Below are positions 9,205-20,401 of a stretch of DNA of 40,177 bases, piece after piece; within the stretch, counting starts at the first letter, position 1, and every line of letters starts with the position of its first letter. The position numbers and the translations under genes were made by a program. This DNA is from Pelargonium nanum (Eukaryota > Streptophyta > Magnoliopsida > Geraniales > Geraniaceae): contig JAYMTF010000317.1 in assembly GCA_036897485.1 (NCBI GenBank), positions 1-40,177 on the forward strand, written 5' to 3'. The notes beneath the pieces are model-generated. The model was given only the letters and a program-made list of their open reading frames with translations, searched no databases and was not told the DNA's origin.

Positions 9205-9885
9205 CATTATTATTACTACTATAATAAAAGTGAGATCTTCGATGTGATCGGTTATTTGTAAATAATTTTCACGTGCATGCAGGCATGCGTGCACGTTTTT
9301 TTTGTAAAATACGATATGTTTTTAATCATTGTTCTTTGCCAGCGAATTTTTTTCCAGCAAAAGTACCAATAAAATGATAGAAGTTTCGGAGAAGGGAACG
9401 AGGTACATACACCCAAAAATACAAGCTATAAAGTAATCAAGATTCGATTCCTCGATGCAACAAACTACATCCCGAATTTTGCACACCTCCCCAGGAAGCT
9501 AATCCTTGGCAGAGAGGTTGCAATAAAGAATCGCGTTGTCGTGGAGGACATTCTTAATTCTCACAAAAATAAATGTACTATTGAAAGCATGAGAGTATTG
9601 TTAAATATTTTCGTGCCTCATTATTAATGTAATGTGAGGATTACACTATTATTTGTGTAATTCTCATTCATACATGTACATTTATTCTCCTGGTATAAGT
9701 AATCGGATTTATCTATAGTCGTCAATGACGCATGAAAGATCTATTTACATGCGTAAATGAACGATTATAGCACGCTACTAATATATATTTGTGTGCATTA
9801 TTATTCCTATAAAGTGAGGAATATACTATTATTTGTATAATTTTCACGGGCATGCATGCGTATACATTTATTTTACTTGCATAAA
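9205..9885 (+). repeat. Three diverged copies of a RALF 3'-flank module
   Basis: A block of the form CATTATTATT...GTGAG...TTATTTGTAAATAATTTTCA followed by CATGCATGCG recurs at about 9205-9300 (behind copy 2), 9618-9690 (behind the truncated copy) and 9797-9885. The order gene, flank, gene relic, flank, flank implies tandem duplication of a RALF unit, the third unit having lost its gene. The first copy also holds a near-palindrome, GTGCATGCAGGCATGC then GTGCAC. Confidence 0.6.
9432..9557 (+). pseudogene. Truncated RALF-like copy (copy 3)
   Basis: The frame reads DSIPRCNKLHPEFCTPPQ, then EANPWQRGCNKESRCRGGHS and a stop. The four cysteines have the same 7, 12, 5 spacing as copy 2, and the text is closely related to it. 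There is a stop codon (9429-9431) just upstream and no signal peptide, so without a hidden upstream exon it cannot be secreted. RALF genes are normally intronless, so a 5'-truncated tandem copy is the likely reading. The cysteine core itself is undamaged. Confidence 0.7.
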
Positions 9886-11095
9886 TTAAGAGATGATTAT
9901 ATATACATTAGACTTGTTCTTTGTAAACTTAAAATACATAATTTGCACTATTGATTTCCTCTTTCAATATAAATAAATTAAGATTTTTTACACTTGCTAA
10001 TAGTCAAGAAAATGGGTCAATATTATAGATGATGTACACAATAAATTCTTATTTTCATAATTTTTATGTTTTTTTTTTTTTTGCTTTATCACGACATATA
10101 ATTCGTATCGCATCAAACAAAAATAACGAAAAAAAATAATCAAGTGATTACATGCTTTGAGTATGAAATAATAAGTAACATAACTAAATTAAATTTGAGC
10201 GAACAACCTTATTCACAGCACGTATCAAACGTATTTATATTTAACAAATTCATATTTGTAAACATGTTTGCTAAATGTATCATGTTCGTGTTAGACATGT
10301 ATGTTTTATGCACACAACATTGTTGCACAAAATACTTGACTTGTGGTATCATTGACAAGTTCTTCTGCTTCTTTTGATGTCCGGCCTTTCTATTTTGAGA
10401 AAAATTAAAGAGAATTTCCTCTTTCATCCTCATGCATATGTGTTCTAACAAACTTAAAATGATACTGACTAACTAATTATATTATCGATAATTTATGCAT
10501 AACTTCATGAAAGAGGATACAAGACACTTACTTTTTCTGGAACGAAAATTCAACTAAATCATGACACTTATTTTAAATGAAGGAGGTACCATTTCTAAGA
10601 GAATTAATCCCAATTATATCATGAAAGATCTCTCATTTCACTCATGTGAGTTTTTTTAGCCCTATACTGCTCGTGGGCCTACCTACATGGCCCATTTAAG
10701 AAAACTCGGGTCCACTGTCCTCTCTGCAATGCTCACAAAGACTAATCTCTATTCATGTTGTCATAGTCATGAATAATATAACGAGAGCGACCTCTGATTC
10801 AAGTCGGCCCTACAACTATCGATTTGACATTTTTGTATTGGTTCGTATGACAATATACTTAACTTTCAACACAAAACGTAACACAATTAGAATTCTTATC
10901 CACGATAAAGGTATCCCAAACCCTAAAATAAATGCTCCTAAACATGCAGCCAAACACACCTCATATGTAGCTGTTTCTGCTCAAGTTCTGGATTCTTCGT
11001 TGACTATATACGCCAGCACATGCGTAACCCATCCAAAACCGCTCATATTAGCATACATTGGCACTTGACGCTAAAATGCGCCGCCCAGTATTGGG
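9886..11095. other. AT-rich intergenic region
   Basis: No gene or clear element was seen from 9886 to about 10670. The last part carries promoter motifs of the next gene. Confidence 0.6.
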
Positions 11096-11102
11096 TATAT
11101 AA
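10674..11102 (+). promoter_or_regulatory. Promoter region of the WLM-PUB gene
   Basis: Site II motifs TGGGCC (10674-10679) and GGCCCA (10689-10694) lie upstream of a TATA box (TATATAA, 11096-11102). The TATA box is about 115 bp before a good 5' UTR donor at 11219. Confidence 0.5.
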
Positions 11103-11124
11103 CAAGCTACGAAATTAGCCAATT

Positions 11125-12263
11125 TTCATTTTCTCTTCATTTTTATTGATATTTTCGTACCAAACAATCTTCAGAATATTCTTTGGGAAAGAGACGAAGT
11201 ACCATTGCAGCACCAGAGGTAAATTCTCCATCTGGGTTCTTCAAAAATCGAAACTTTCTTCACAATTTCAAAGTTTCAGGTGTTAATTTTATTGGGGAAA
11301 TGTTTTTGTGAACAATTTGTATTGTGATCGACAGTTTTGGGTGAAATATTCTACATTTTTTTTTTAATTTTTGGTGGAATTTGGTATTGTGGAGTTAAAT
11401 GGAATTTGATAATGATTTTCTGACTAAATTTAGCTGAATTTTGACTTTGAATTTGATGGGTTGGTGTTGGGAGATTATGGGCTTGATTGGTTGCTAGTAA
11501 AGTTGAGATTTTTATGTTGGGTTTTGCTGGTTTGGAGACAATTTTGTCATGGAATTGAGAATTTGCTGCTCTTAGCTTTTCAATGGACTATTTGATTTCA
11601 GTTAAGTTTAAGCTTCTTTTGTGGTGTCCCTATTTGTTAGATTGATTAAATGCGTATTCGCAAGATAACACATTTGGATTTGAATGTGCTTGTGCTTGTC
11701 TGTGGTACGAGGTTGATGAGTGAATGGATCGTTATTATCTGTGGAAGGAGTTCAATTTATGAAACTTAGAAAACGTCTATGTCATGTTGAGACACAATCC
11801 CCCACCTATGCATCCACAATGAACATTTGATATAGGTCTTTCTCCCGTGGGAATTACACTAGACGTTTCATTTTTACTCTCTCTCATTTGAATGCCATAC
11901 TTACATTATGATTGGGTTAAACAAAGAGGTCACCAAATTATCCATCTGCTGTTCTTCGAGGCTGTAGTTAATTTGTTACTTCGTTGTTTTTATGGATGCA
12001 CTTGTTTTGTAGGAAGACATGGGAAGCCAAAAATTTGCTTCCTAATAGCTAGTGAGTCTTCCATGGCCTTATCTTAGAAGTTAGTGAAAAGCTCTCGAGT
12101 TCCTATTAATGCATGTCTCGTGAGAGGAGAACACCATGCTTTCACTTATTCCAACACAACTAATTTAGTGGGGATTGTATATGTATAGGGTTTTAGCTTC
12201 ATAATACTTACTTGTACATGGTTAGAAATTTCTCTCTTACTTCCTTGTTACTTGCAGGACAAC
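11125..12263 (+). other. WLM-PUB 5' UTR exon and long leader intron
   Basis: The leader exon probably ends at 11218 (CCAGAG before GTAAATTC). The intron runs to the acceptor CTTGCAG ending at 12257, six bases before the start codon. I see no coding signal in it. The exon start is estimated from the TATA box. Confidence 0.5.
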
Positions 12264-15200
12264 ATGCGAGAGTCACTGAGCATCCTCAACATCACAGTTT
12301 TATGGAGGGGGAAGAAACTTATTGTTGAAATGAATTCAAATGCTTCTCTCAAGGAGCTTGGGCATGAACTGCAGAAATTAAGCAATGTTAAAGCAGATAC
12401 TATGCGGCTTATTATTCCGCAATTCTCCAGCAAAAGCTCAAAGCTGTTGTATCCCTTTTCTGATGAACACTCTTCCTTAGCTTTGTCAAATATTTCCATT
12501 TCAGAGGTAATTGTTGCTTCCTTGTTGTTTATATGAGTACTGTAGTTCCTGAATAATGGGGACACTGTCCTGTTACACTTGATATATTGAAGAAATTTTG
12601 TTTCATTGCCTTTTATGGTGTAATCATCATAGATTAATGGAACATTTAGAGTAGTGTTCTGTAAAGTGATTGTCCAGAACTGAATTACTCGCTTTGTGCA
12701 TTTCAATGAAATATGAAGCAATGTTCTTAACCTTTTTGCATTTTATAAAGTAGTGATTAAGTTTTGGGAGGCCACTGATTGTCTTTTTGTTCAACTTCAG
12801 GGGAAGTCTATCAGAATGATGGGGGTATCTGAAGATGAGGTTGATGAAGTTTTACAAATTGCAAAGGCAGACCAAAGAATAGCTGGATTTGATGAAGAGG
12901 AAAAAAGGATGAGACAGCGGAAAATGGGTCGGCCACAGGCTTCACTGAAGCTCCCGCAAGGAAATTATATCTTTTGTGATTTCCGCACTCTTCAAATTCC
13001 AGGAGTGGAGGTATTGCTAAATTCTCTAATCACTATACCCCGTATTGGGGAATATGAAATTTGTACGTGTTGTTCTGAGAACTTTCTTCAACTGAATGCT
13101 GATTATTGCTTTTTATTTTTGGTTGAATGCAGTTAAACCCTCCACCTTCGGAGGCGTTGAGAAGAATGCATATGCTTGCTGCAGATCCTGGAATTGTTGC
13201 TATCATGAACAAGGTTCTATTTGTTGCTTTACATTTCTAACGTTCGTAATTTGATAATCAAACCGAGTTTTATTGTTCTTTCTTTTCTAATAAATTGCAC
13301 TCTTTCTCATTAAAGCATCGTTGGCGTGTTGGTATTATGACCGAAATGGCACCAGTTGGTTATGTCGGTGTTAGTCCGAAATGCCTTCTTGGTTTTAACA
13401 AGGTAATGGCTATCACAGTGTAACTATACTTATTGATGACACTAGACCATTTCATTCATCTTTCCATCTTTGCCCTTGCAGAACCAAGGTGAGGAAATAT
13501 CTTTGCGTCTTCGAACAGATGATCTCAAAGGTTTCAGGAAGTATGAAAGCATTAAAAAAACTCTTCTTCATGAACTCGTAAGCCTTTCTTTCAATTAGCT
13601 TCTCAGTTTGTGTGCATGTTTAAGTATTCTTGCAAAGTTTTCATGTATATACATGGATGTGAGATTACTAAAATAGCAAATGAGCATTTGAGAACTTATT
13701 GCTTTGTTATGCTTGTTAGGCACACATGGTGTTCTCCGAACATGATGCCAACTTTTTCGCTCTGGACAGTCAGGTATAGATGTGATGACAGTTAGTGTTT
13801 GTGCTTGCTTGTGTCTATCTTGTGGGCATAGGTTTAGGTTCACTATTATGTTTCAATTGACCTGTTCATGTCCTGATTTAGAATTCTTTTCTGGGCAGCT
13901 GAATCGGGAAGCTGCCAGTTTAGATTGGACAAGATCAAAAGGCCACACCTTGAGTGGTGTGAGACACTCGGAACGTTATGAAGAGGAGTTCGACATTGAA
14001 GACAACAATAGTTTTTCTCATAAGCTTGGGGGAAGCACATCAGATCAGTTGGCAAGTGCTCGTGCATCCTCCGTGGCTGCTGCTTATAACCGCTTAGCAA
14101 GTAGTTTCCAAGAAGAACCGGACATGGATGATTCTGGCGTTTTTGTGCACAATGAACCAGATTCTTTGGATTCTGTGGGTGAAGAAATCTTGAACATTCA
14201 GAGCCTGAAGAAAGATCAATGCACGCATGATCATGAACCTGACCCTGACGACTGCTCCGGTGAACATAAAAAGTTTGACCGTGAAGTTGATGGTTTGTCA
14301 ACAACTAATGTGAAGATAGTGGGTACTAAGACGCACAAAGAACCTGACCCCGATGATTCCGAGTACAATGTTGCAGATGAACTTGACCGTGATTACCCTC
14401 AAGCAATGGATATTTCAGATAGCAGGATTCAGCCAAGGGAGACCATGGATGAACCTGATCCAGATGAATTAGAAGCAATGACAAACAAATTGAGTTGTGG
14501 AGACGTCGGACCTGAGGATCACGACTCTATGGTAACTGAATCAGAAGGAAATCAGGCCCATCTAAACAAGGGTTATTCAGAGCCTGATCCCGACGAATCT
14601 CATGTGAACGGAGTAATACAAGCAGAGCCTGATCCTGATAACAGTTTGGTGCTTCCGATGGGAATGTCTGGACTTCAAAGTTATGAGCCTGATCCAGACG
14701 ATCGGGAGTTACAAAGAATTCAAGATCCTGTATCTATTGTCTGTAGTCGTCTGCAAAAGGCTATTGAGATGCTGCGATCCGAAGTTGATCCGATGGAGGC
14801 TACTAGAGTCCTTGAAATTCTTTTGAAGATAATTAGGTACATTTATTTAACATGTTCACCGATTAAAACCCTCTTAAAAGAACATATATGCTTACACTCA
14901 ATAGTGTGGTTTGTAGTACAGACCGTTGGTTCTTGATTAAACTATGTCTATTTATGTCTTGTTACTGACAGAAGTTGAATTTTCTTTATTTCATTACAGG
15001 AATGTGATAGAACACCCCAATGAGATGAAATTTAAAAGATTACGCAAGGTAAATTCATTGGTTTTCCATGTAATATTTTTTTTATGCAAGATTTTTGCTT
15101 GATTTATCTCGAAAGTTCTTTACTTAATTTATGTTAATTGGTAACTGCAGGCTAATCCAGCCTTCCAGAGGAATGTTGCGAATTATAAAGGTAAGCAATT

Positions 15201-15580
15201 CATGAGTGGTTCTGTTTGTAATATGGAAAAAACATATTATGATATATTGAGACCTATATATTGATACTTCACTTCGGGTAAAGTTAATTAGAAAGGTAAA
15301 AGAAGTAAAGCGTTTTCTTGAGTATGTATATAGTCTCGTTCATTGGGCCATCCAATTTCCTCTTTTTTATATTAGTGGTATTTGCTTTGACTTCCAAACT
15401 AAGTTGTGCATGTTTTTCATTCTTGCAGCCGCCATGGAAATTCTTTTCGTGATTGGTTTCTACGAGGACATGGTGAGGGATGATAACGGGAAGGAAGAAA
15501 CTTATCTAGTGCTGAAGCGCAATGATCCGGGATTGCTGTGGCTTGTCAAATCCTCTCTTGAAACATGCATTGCTTACTAG
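12264..15580 (+). CDS. Ubiquitin-like / WLM metalloprotease / PUB domain protein, 11 coding exons, 649 aa
   Basis: Exons: 12264-12506, 12801-13010, 13133-13213, 13316-13402, 13482-13577, 13720-13773, 13899-14836, 15000-15048, 15151-15190, 15429-15580, and all junctions keep frame; with the leader exon this makes 11 exons. Domains: residues 1-80 ubiquitin-like (ILNITVLWRGKKLIVEM); about 115-290 WLM, the Wss1/SPRTN-like zinc protease domain, with HELAHMVFSEHD split over an intron (ligands H237, H241, H247; catalytic E238); about 329-525 an acidic linker with repeated EPDPDD; about 535-640 PUB (CSRLQKAIEMLRSEVDPMEA...). Wss1-type proteases cut DNA-protein crosslinks and SUMO-linked targets. PUB domains bind the C-terminus of CDC48/p97, so a CDC48-linked nuclear role is likely. 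The architecture matches Arabidopsis At5g35690 as I recall it. The active-site residues are intact. Confidence 0.92.
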
Positions 15581-16016
15581 TGCATTATGTTGAAAGATCA
15601 ACCAAAATGAGGAAGTAAATGTGTGAAATATATAGTTGTATTGTGTCCTCATCATATACTTGTAAGTATATTTGGGGATGAACATTCCTACACATTATTT
15701 TCAAGTAAATAAAGAGATGTCTATTACAATCACACAAGAAATGGTATTGTTATGTATTTTTCTCCAAAATGAGTGCATGTGAGATCATATCAAAACTTTC
15801 ATCCAAAATATATTGGTAACTTGTATAGAACTGAAGAATGTGTAAACATATAGTAACATTACAAGAACATTTGCTTTCATCAACAAGAGCATTATACCCA
15901 AGAAATTAAAGCTCCCTTTACACCAAATTTCAGATCAGAAACAAAAAGTTAATCAGGACTCAAACTTTTCACTGAACATTGGTCTCAGACAACACCAAAG
16001 CAAGGAGGTTTGAAAA
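15581..16016. other. Convergent 3' ends of WLM-PUB and IBR5
   Basis: About 440 bp of AT-rich DNA lies between two stop codons and holds the 3' UTRs of both genes. AATAAA-like TAAATAAAG at about 15705-15713 could serve the plus-strand gene. No other element was seen. Confidence 0.55.
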
Positions 16017-19000
16017 TCAAGAACTATCCATTTGAAAATCATTGCCATTTGGATTCGTCGGGTTGGTTGGAGCAGCTCCAAATGTGAACTCATGCGGAGG
16101 AACCTCTAGGGGAGGAGAGGCAAATATTGAGGGAGTGCCAATATTGTTGAAGGCTGGGATGGGCGCTGGATCATTGTTCTTCGGGAAGCCAAAGCTAAAA
16201 GCTGATCCAGCAGGAGGGAAAGCTGGCAATGTAGGATTGCTACTTTCATTTGACCCGAATATCTTTCGCTCGTACTCTTGCAACTGCTCGTATACAGCTA
16301 AAATTCATAAAAACAAACAAACCGTGTAAAAATATATACATATATAAGTGTAACAACAAACATGAAGTGGATTGCATGGAGAGAAGCGCAAGTGTGCATA
16401 TATTAGAAGTGGAGGTTAGGTATATAAAACGAGGTTCTCCCCGGGAATTAAGATTCATATATTTCCATACAAAAACAACTGTGAAGTTTGATGTTTCTTA
16501 CTATAAGATTGCAAGTGTTATGCGTCAAAACGTAATATGTACCTGAACTTAGTTCAACAGATGGTCTCCGATCCTTCACCCACTGATAACTCTGCAGAAG
16601 TCTCCATCCTTTGCACTTCATCAAGTATGATATAACAATAGCTGGCGATCTGTTGGTAATAACAAAACTTAGTTACAAGGAACAACATGAAAAGCAATCC
16701 AGATGATTTTGTTTAACAAAAAAGTTCAAGTGGCCTTTTGGTCAGTTGTTGCGTACACCATAATGAACAACAGTATCAAGTGCAACCAGGCTTGGCATGT
16801 CATGGTCGTTTTGGTATATTCTCGCATCAATTTTTGTGCGTTTTTATGGGAAAAGGGTACTTTCTCTTTGAACCAAAAGGAGAAAAAAACAATTCACAGT
16901 GATCTTTCACCTATTTTTCCCGGACATGCAGTGCACCAGAACACGAGCCTTGTCCCTTTCACATTGCTCTGAAGAAATAAGACAAGTTGCAGAACACTGT
17001 GTTCAGTAAGAAAATTCCACCACATAATTTGTGATACCAATTGAAAACAGCCGAGCCAGTTCAATATAATTGATGAAGTGCAGCTATAATTAATATGCAC
17101 AGTACTATGGAAGGCCAATACGAATCCACATTATGCTATCATGAAATCAAATTATGTTATCATGACAATTACAAACTCACATTAAGTACCTAATGAATAA
17201 TCACTCAAAAGTCAAAACATTCTTGCACAAGCATCTAGAAATCAAACCAACAAAATCAAGCAAACTAATGTATATCAATTCACAATGCTTGACAGAGAGA
17301 AAAACACACCTAAAAATTGGATTGCATCATCAAACGGCAAAGTTTTGTCGTCTTGGAGGCAATGGTAGGTAAACGAGTTCTTGTACAGATTTTGGCAAGC
17401 AGGGACCGTCTGAAAAGAGGCAAAATAAGCGTACAAGACTATGTTAGTACATTGAACTAAACCAACGAAAGCACTGATTAATATGAACAAATGAAAGAAA
17501 TGTATTGATAATAAATAATGGTTCAGCCCAATATAGTCAAAGGAACTAACAGATGCAGGTACACTTTCTCACCAATACATGAAATTCTCTCTCTCTCTCT
17601 GGGAGAACTGTTCAGTCTCCATTCTAATTCCCGTACACTTCTCATCCCCATTAGCCTGATGTTTCACCCCAACAAAGGAACTAACAGATGTAAATACTCT
17701 TTCTCACCAATACACGACTCTCTCTCTCTCTCTATAACTGTTCCTAGTGACAAATCCACTAAATGGGAGCACTGTTCAGTCTCCATTCTCATTCCCGTAC
17801 ACTTCTCATCCCCATGAGCCTGGTCTTTATCATCTTGGTTACACAGTGTCTACACCAAGAGTGTCATCATTCTCAGCAACACGACCGACTAGCCTGATCA
17901 AGCACCAACTCAGACTCTCATGTACCAACAGAAGCTATATTGGAACTAACTAGTAAAAGCCTAAAAGGTCTAGAGTATAAGCTATCTAAGAAACCTATTA
18001 ACTCAAAGTAGAGATATATCAACAATGCCTGGTTAGGAAAAAAAAAAGAAAGTCATTAATCATTATGGTCTCATAGTATGTCAACTAATGAACTAACTGA
18101 TTACACATTGATATGATCATGTAGTCAGAAAAAGGTAAGGAATTAATTTATCAAATTATCACTTCAAATTGTCTAATGGATGAGATGGGACAGAGATTTG
18201 AAATCATTATCTAACAAATAACACACACACATGCGCAGCCTCAAGGTACCCTAACCCTACCTTTCTGAATAAGAAACTAGTACATTCAAAGACCCTAAAA
18301 CTTTAGTTTGGAACTTGCAATCCACACACAAAGCTCTTGCTGGAAAAATCAATTGTATATATGGCGCTCAAGCCTCCATTAGCCTAACTAATCTGCTTCC
18401 ATCACATCCTCTAGAGAATGCTAATTTTTAGCCACCAAGACTATCCCATTTCATAGCAAAACGGTAAAAACCTATGTACAGTTTCATTCACTCAAAATAT
18501 TCCAAATGTACTTAACCACACGATGTGTCCCGATAATGACCTTATTTGATACACCAGTGATCATCATTCGACCCACTCATGAATTCGAAGTGCCCAATTT
18601 CAAAAACACCACCAACAAAGAAACATCATTAAAAAAAAATACCTCTTTTGTGAACATCTAAGTCAATTATATTCTAAAACCAATCATATTCAAAAGCAAA
18701 TCCTCAACCCCTTCAGTGGACCAACTGATATCCAATCATCAATATGTAGCAATAAAATACATATAGATCATACCACAAACCACATAGCTCATCAACTAGA
18801 TTGATCCATAGAGGTCTCAAACCAATCAACCAATACAAAACACTAAACTCAATCACAAAAACCAATCAGCTCAACACAATCACAGTGAAACAACATGGAA
18901 ACTCACATTGAGAACCCGAGTGATGCCCTGAGTCTTGAGCAACTCGGAGCGAGAAGCGTTGTCGTAGCTGCCCAAGTAGAGAAACTCCGGCAAGATCTCC

Positions 19001-19143
19001 GACGGGAAGGCACTGACCTGGAGCGAAGATTTCTCCGACGAGACCGGAACACGGTGGCCGCAAATCCCGCAGACCTCGCCTTCCTCGTACTTGTGATAGT
19101 GCCCACAAACGCCACAAGGGTTCTCTCGCTCCCTCTTCCTCAT
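16017..19143 (-). CDS. IBR5: IBR5-type dual-specificity protein phosphatase, 5 exons, 260 aa
   Basis: Exons in order of transcription: 19143-18907, 17409-17310, 16968-16911, 16649-16543, 16297-16017. Phases 0, 1, 0 (mod joining codons) all fit. IBR5 dephosphorylates MAP kinases such as MPK12 and tunes auxin and abscisic acid responses. Near the N-terminus lies a zinc-ribbon-like motif (C10, C13, C25, C28: CGVCGH...CGICGH), then EILPEFLYLGSYDNASRSEL. The phosphatase loop VHCMSGKNR gives catalytic Cys126 and Arg132 and is split by an intron after the Arg codon's second base. SPAIVISYLM, GWRLLQSYQWVKDRRP and a Pro/Phe-rich C-terminal tail (FGFP, FTFGAAP) follow. Length is close to Arabidopsis IBR5 (257 aa). 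Intron 1 (1.5 kb) holds an internal tandem duplication. It is head-to-head with the repetitive 464-aa gene. Confidence 0.95.
17538..17828. repeat. Two-copy tandem duplication in IBR5 intron 1
   Basis: CAAAGGAACTAACAGATG opens copy 1 (about 17538-17670) and copy 2 (about 17672-17828). Both contain TTTCTCACCAATACA, a CT run, CTGTTCAGTCTCCATTCT and CCCGTACACTTCTCATCCCC. Copy 2 has about 25 extra bases after its CT run. The copies are highly similar, so the duplication is recent. Confidence 0.8.
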
Positions 19144-20221
19144 AGTCCGATGAAACCCAACAATCTCGCGAAGACCCAGATGATGAAAAGTGATCTAAAT
19201 CGAAGAACGACGAAGACCCAGATCGATAAAGAGCCCACAGAGGCTCGATGAGTGTGGAATTGTGTGTAAAAATCGAGACTTTGAGAGCGTTTTGGGTGTT
19301 GCGGTGAAGCTGTGCTCTATGATCAGAAGGCGTGACTGGATGGTTCTTTGGATTTAGATTTGTTTGGTACATTTATAGATATTTATTTATTTATTTATAT
19401 AGATCCATGTATAAATCATTCATTGCATAATTGATAATCCTTCACATGCAAATGGTCTCAAATTTCATGTGTTTTTTATTTCCTTCTAGGACTTTAAGTT
19501 TCATATAGTCCCTAGTTTAGATCTCAGGTTTAGAACTGACTGTTTGAATTTCATATCGAAATAAGTGTATATATTGATCTTTGACTTTTATGCAATTTAA
19601 TGGAATAAGAATATAGATCGAGTTTTAGATATTAGGTTCGTGACACAAGCACGACCACATGTTTGATATTAAGATTATATGCCATTACTATTAGATTGTA
19701 GCACTAGCTAATCTTGTATTTGTCAATCTTCTTTCATTTGTTGTTGTATCATCTCATATTTTCCACTCACAAGTTTAGGCTTATCGTTTAATTCTATTAC
19801 GTTAAGAAACACTAGAAGTGGAAGAAGATAATAGAACATTCATCAATTGCACTATCATTACATCTTTCGTAAACAATTTGACCCCGAACCCAAAAACATA
19901 TAAAATTTGATACGACTTTAAGCTGATCAAATCAAAATCATCAAACTTTCAAGTTGATTCAAGACAAACTTATCTCGTAAAAAATATAGGGTCAAATAAA
20001 ACCAGACCTACCCTTATAAATCCACGACCCACAATCTAGACGAAATTGAAGGCCTAGTGAGCCTATCCGGGTTATGTTTTTACTAGCTCGAATTCAAAGT
20101 AACACAACCCGATATTTAAAATTGCTTTAAACTTTTGTTTAGACAAATCTGATACAAACATGACTCTAAAACTTTTGGTCATGAGCCTTCAAATAACCTT
20201 TACTATTTCTCTCTCTCTCTC

Positions 20222-20253
<32 letters not shown>

Positions 20254-20401
20254 GGTATAATCTATAGAGTACTATATATTTAAGACAATGAACAATGAAA
20301 GCAACTCTAGAAATCCATGGCAGTGACAGTGAAGCTGGACAGTCACTCTCTGAAACCAAAACCCTAAAAAAAAACCCTTTTTGTTTCCATTTTCAGTGAC
20401 A
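19144..20401. promoter_or_regulatory. Divergent intergenic region between IBR5 and the 464-aa gene
   Basis: It holds both upstream regions. A (CT)n run at about 20210-20221 is followed by a 27-base poly(A) at 20222-20248. A telo-box-like AAACCCTAA lies about 45 bases before the plus-strand start codon, in its likely leader. The rest (19380-20200) is AT-rich with nothing recognisable. Confidence 0.5.

Noticed and set aside
10144-10451. Overlapping short frames on both strands
   Set aside because: AT-rich random frames without start context, splice signals or similarity.
13846-14304. A 152-codon minus-strand frame over the WLM-PUB gene
   Set aside because: It is a shadow of exon 8 on the plus strand with no family features.
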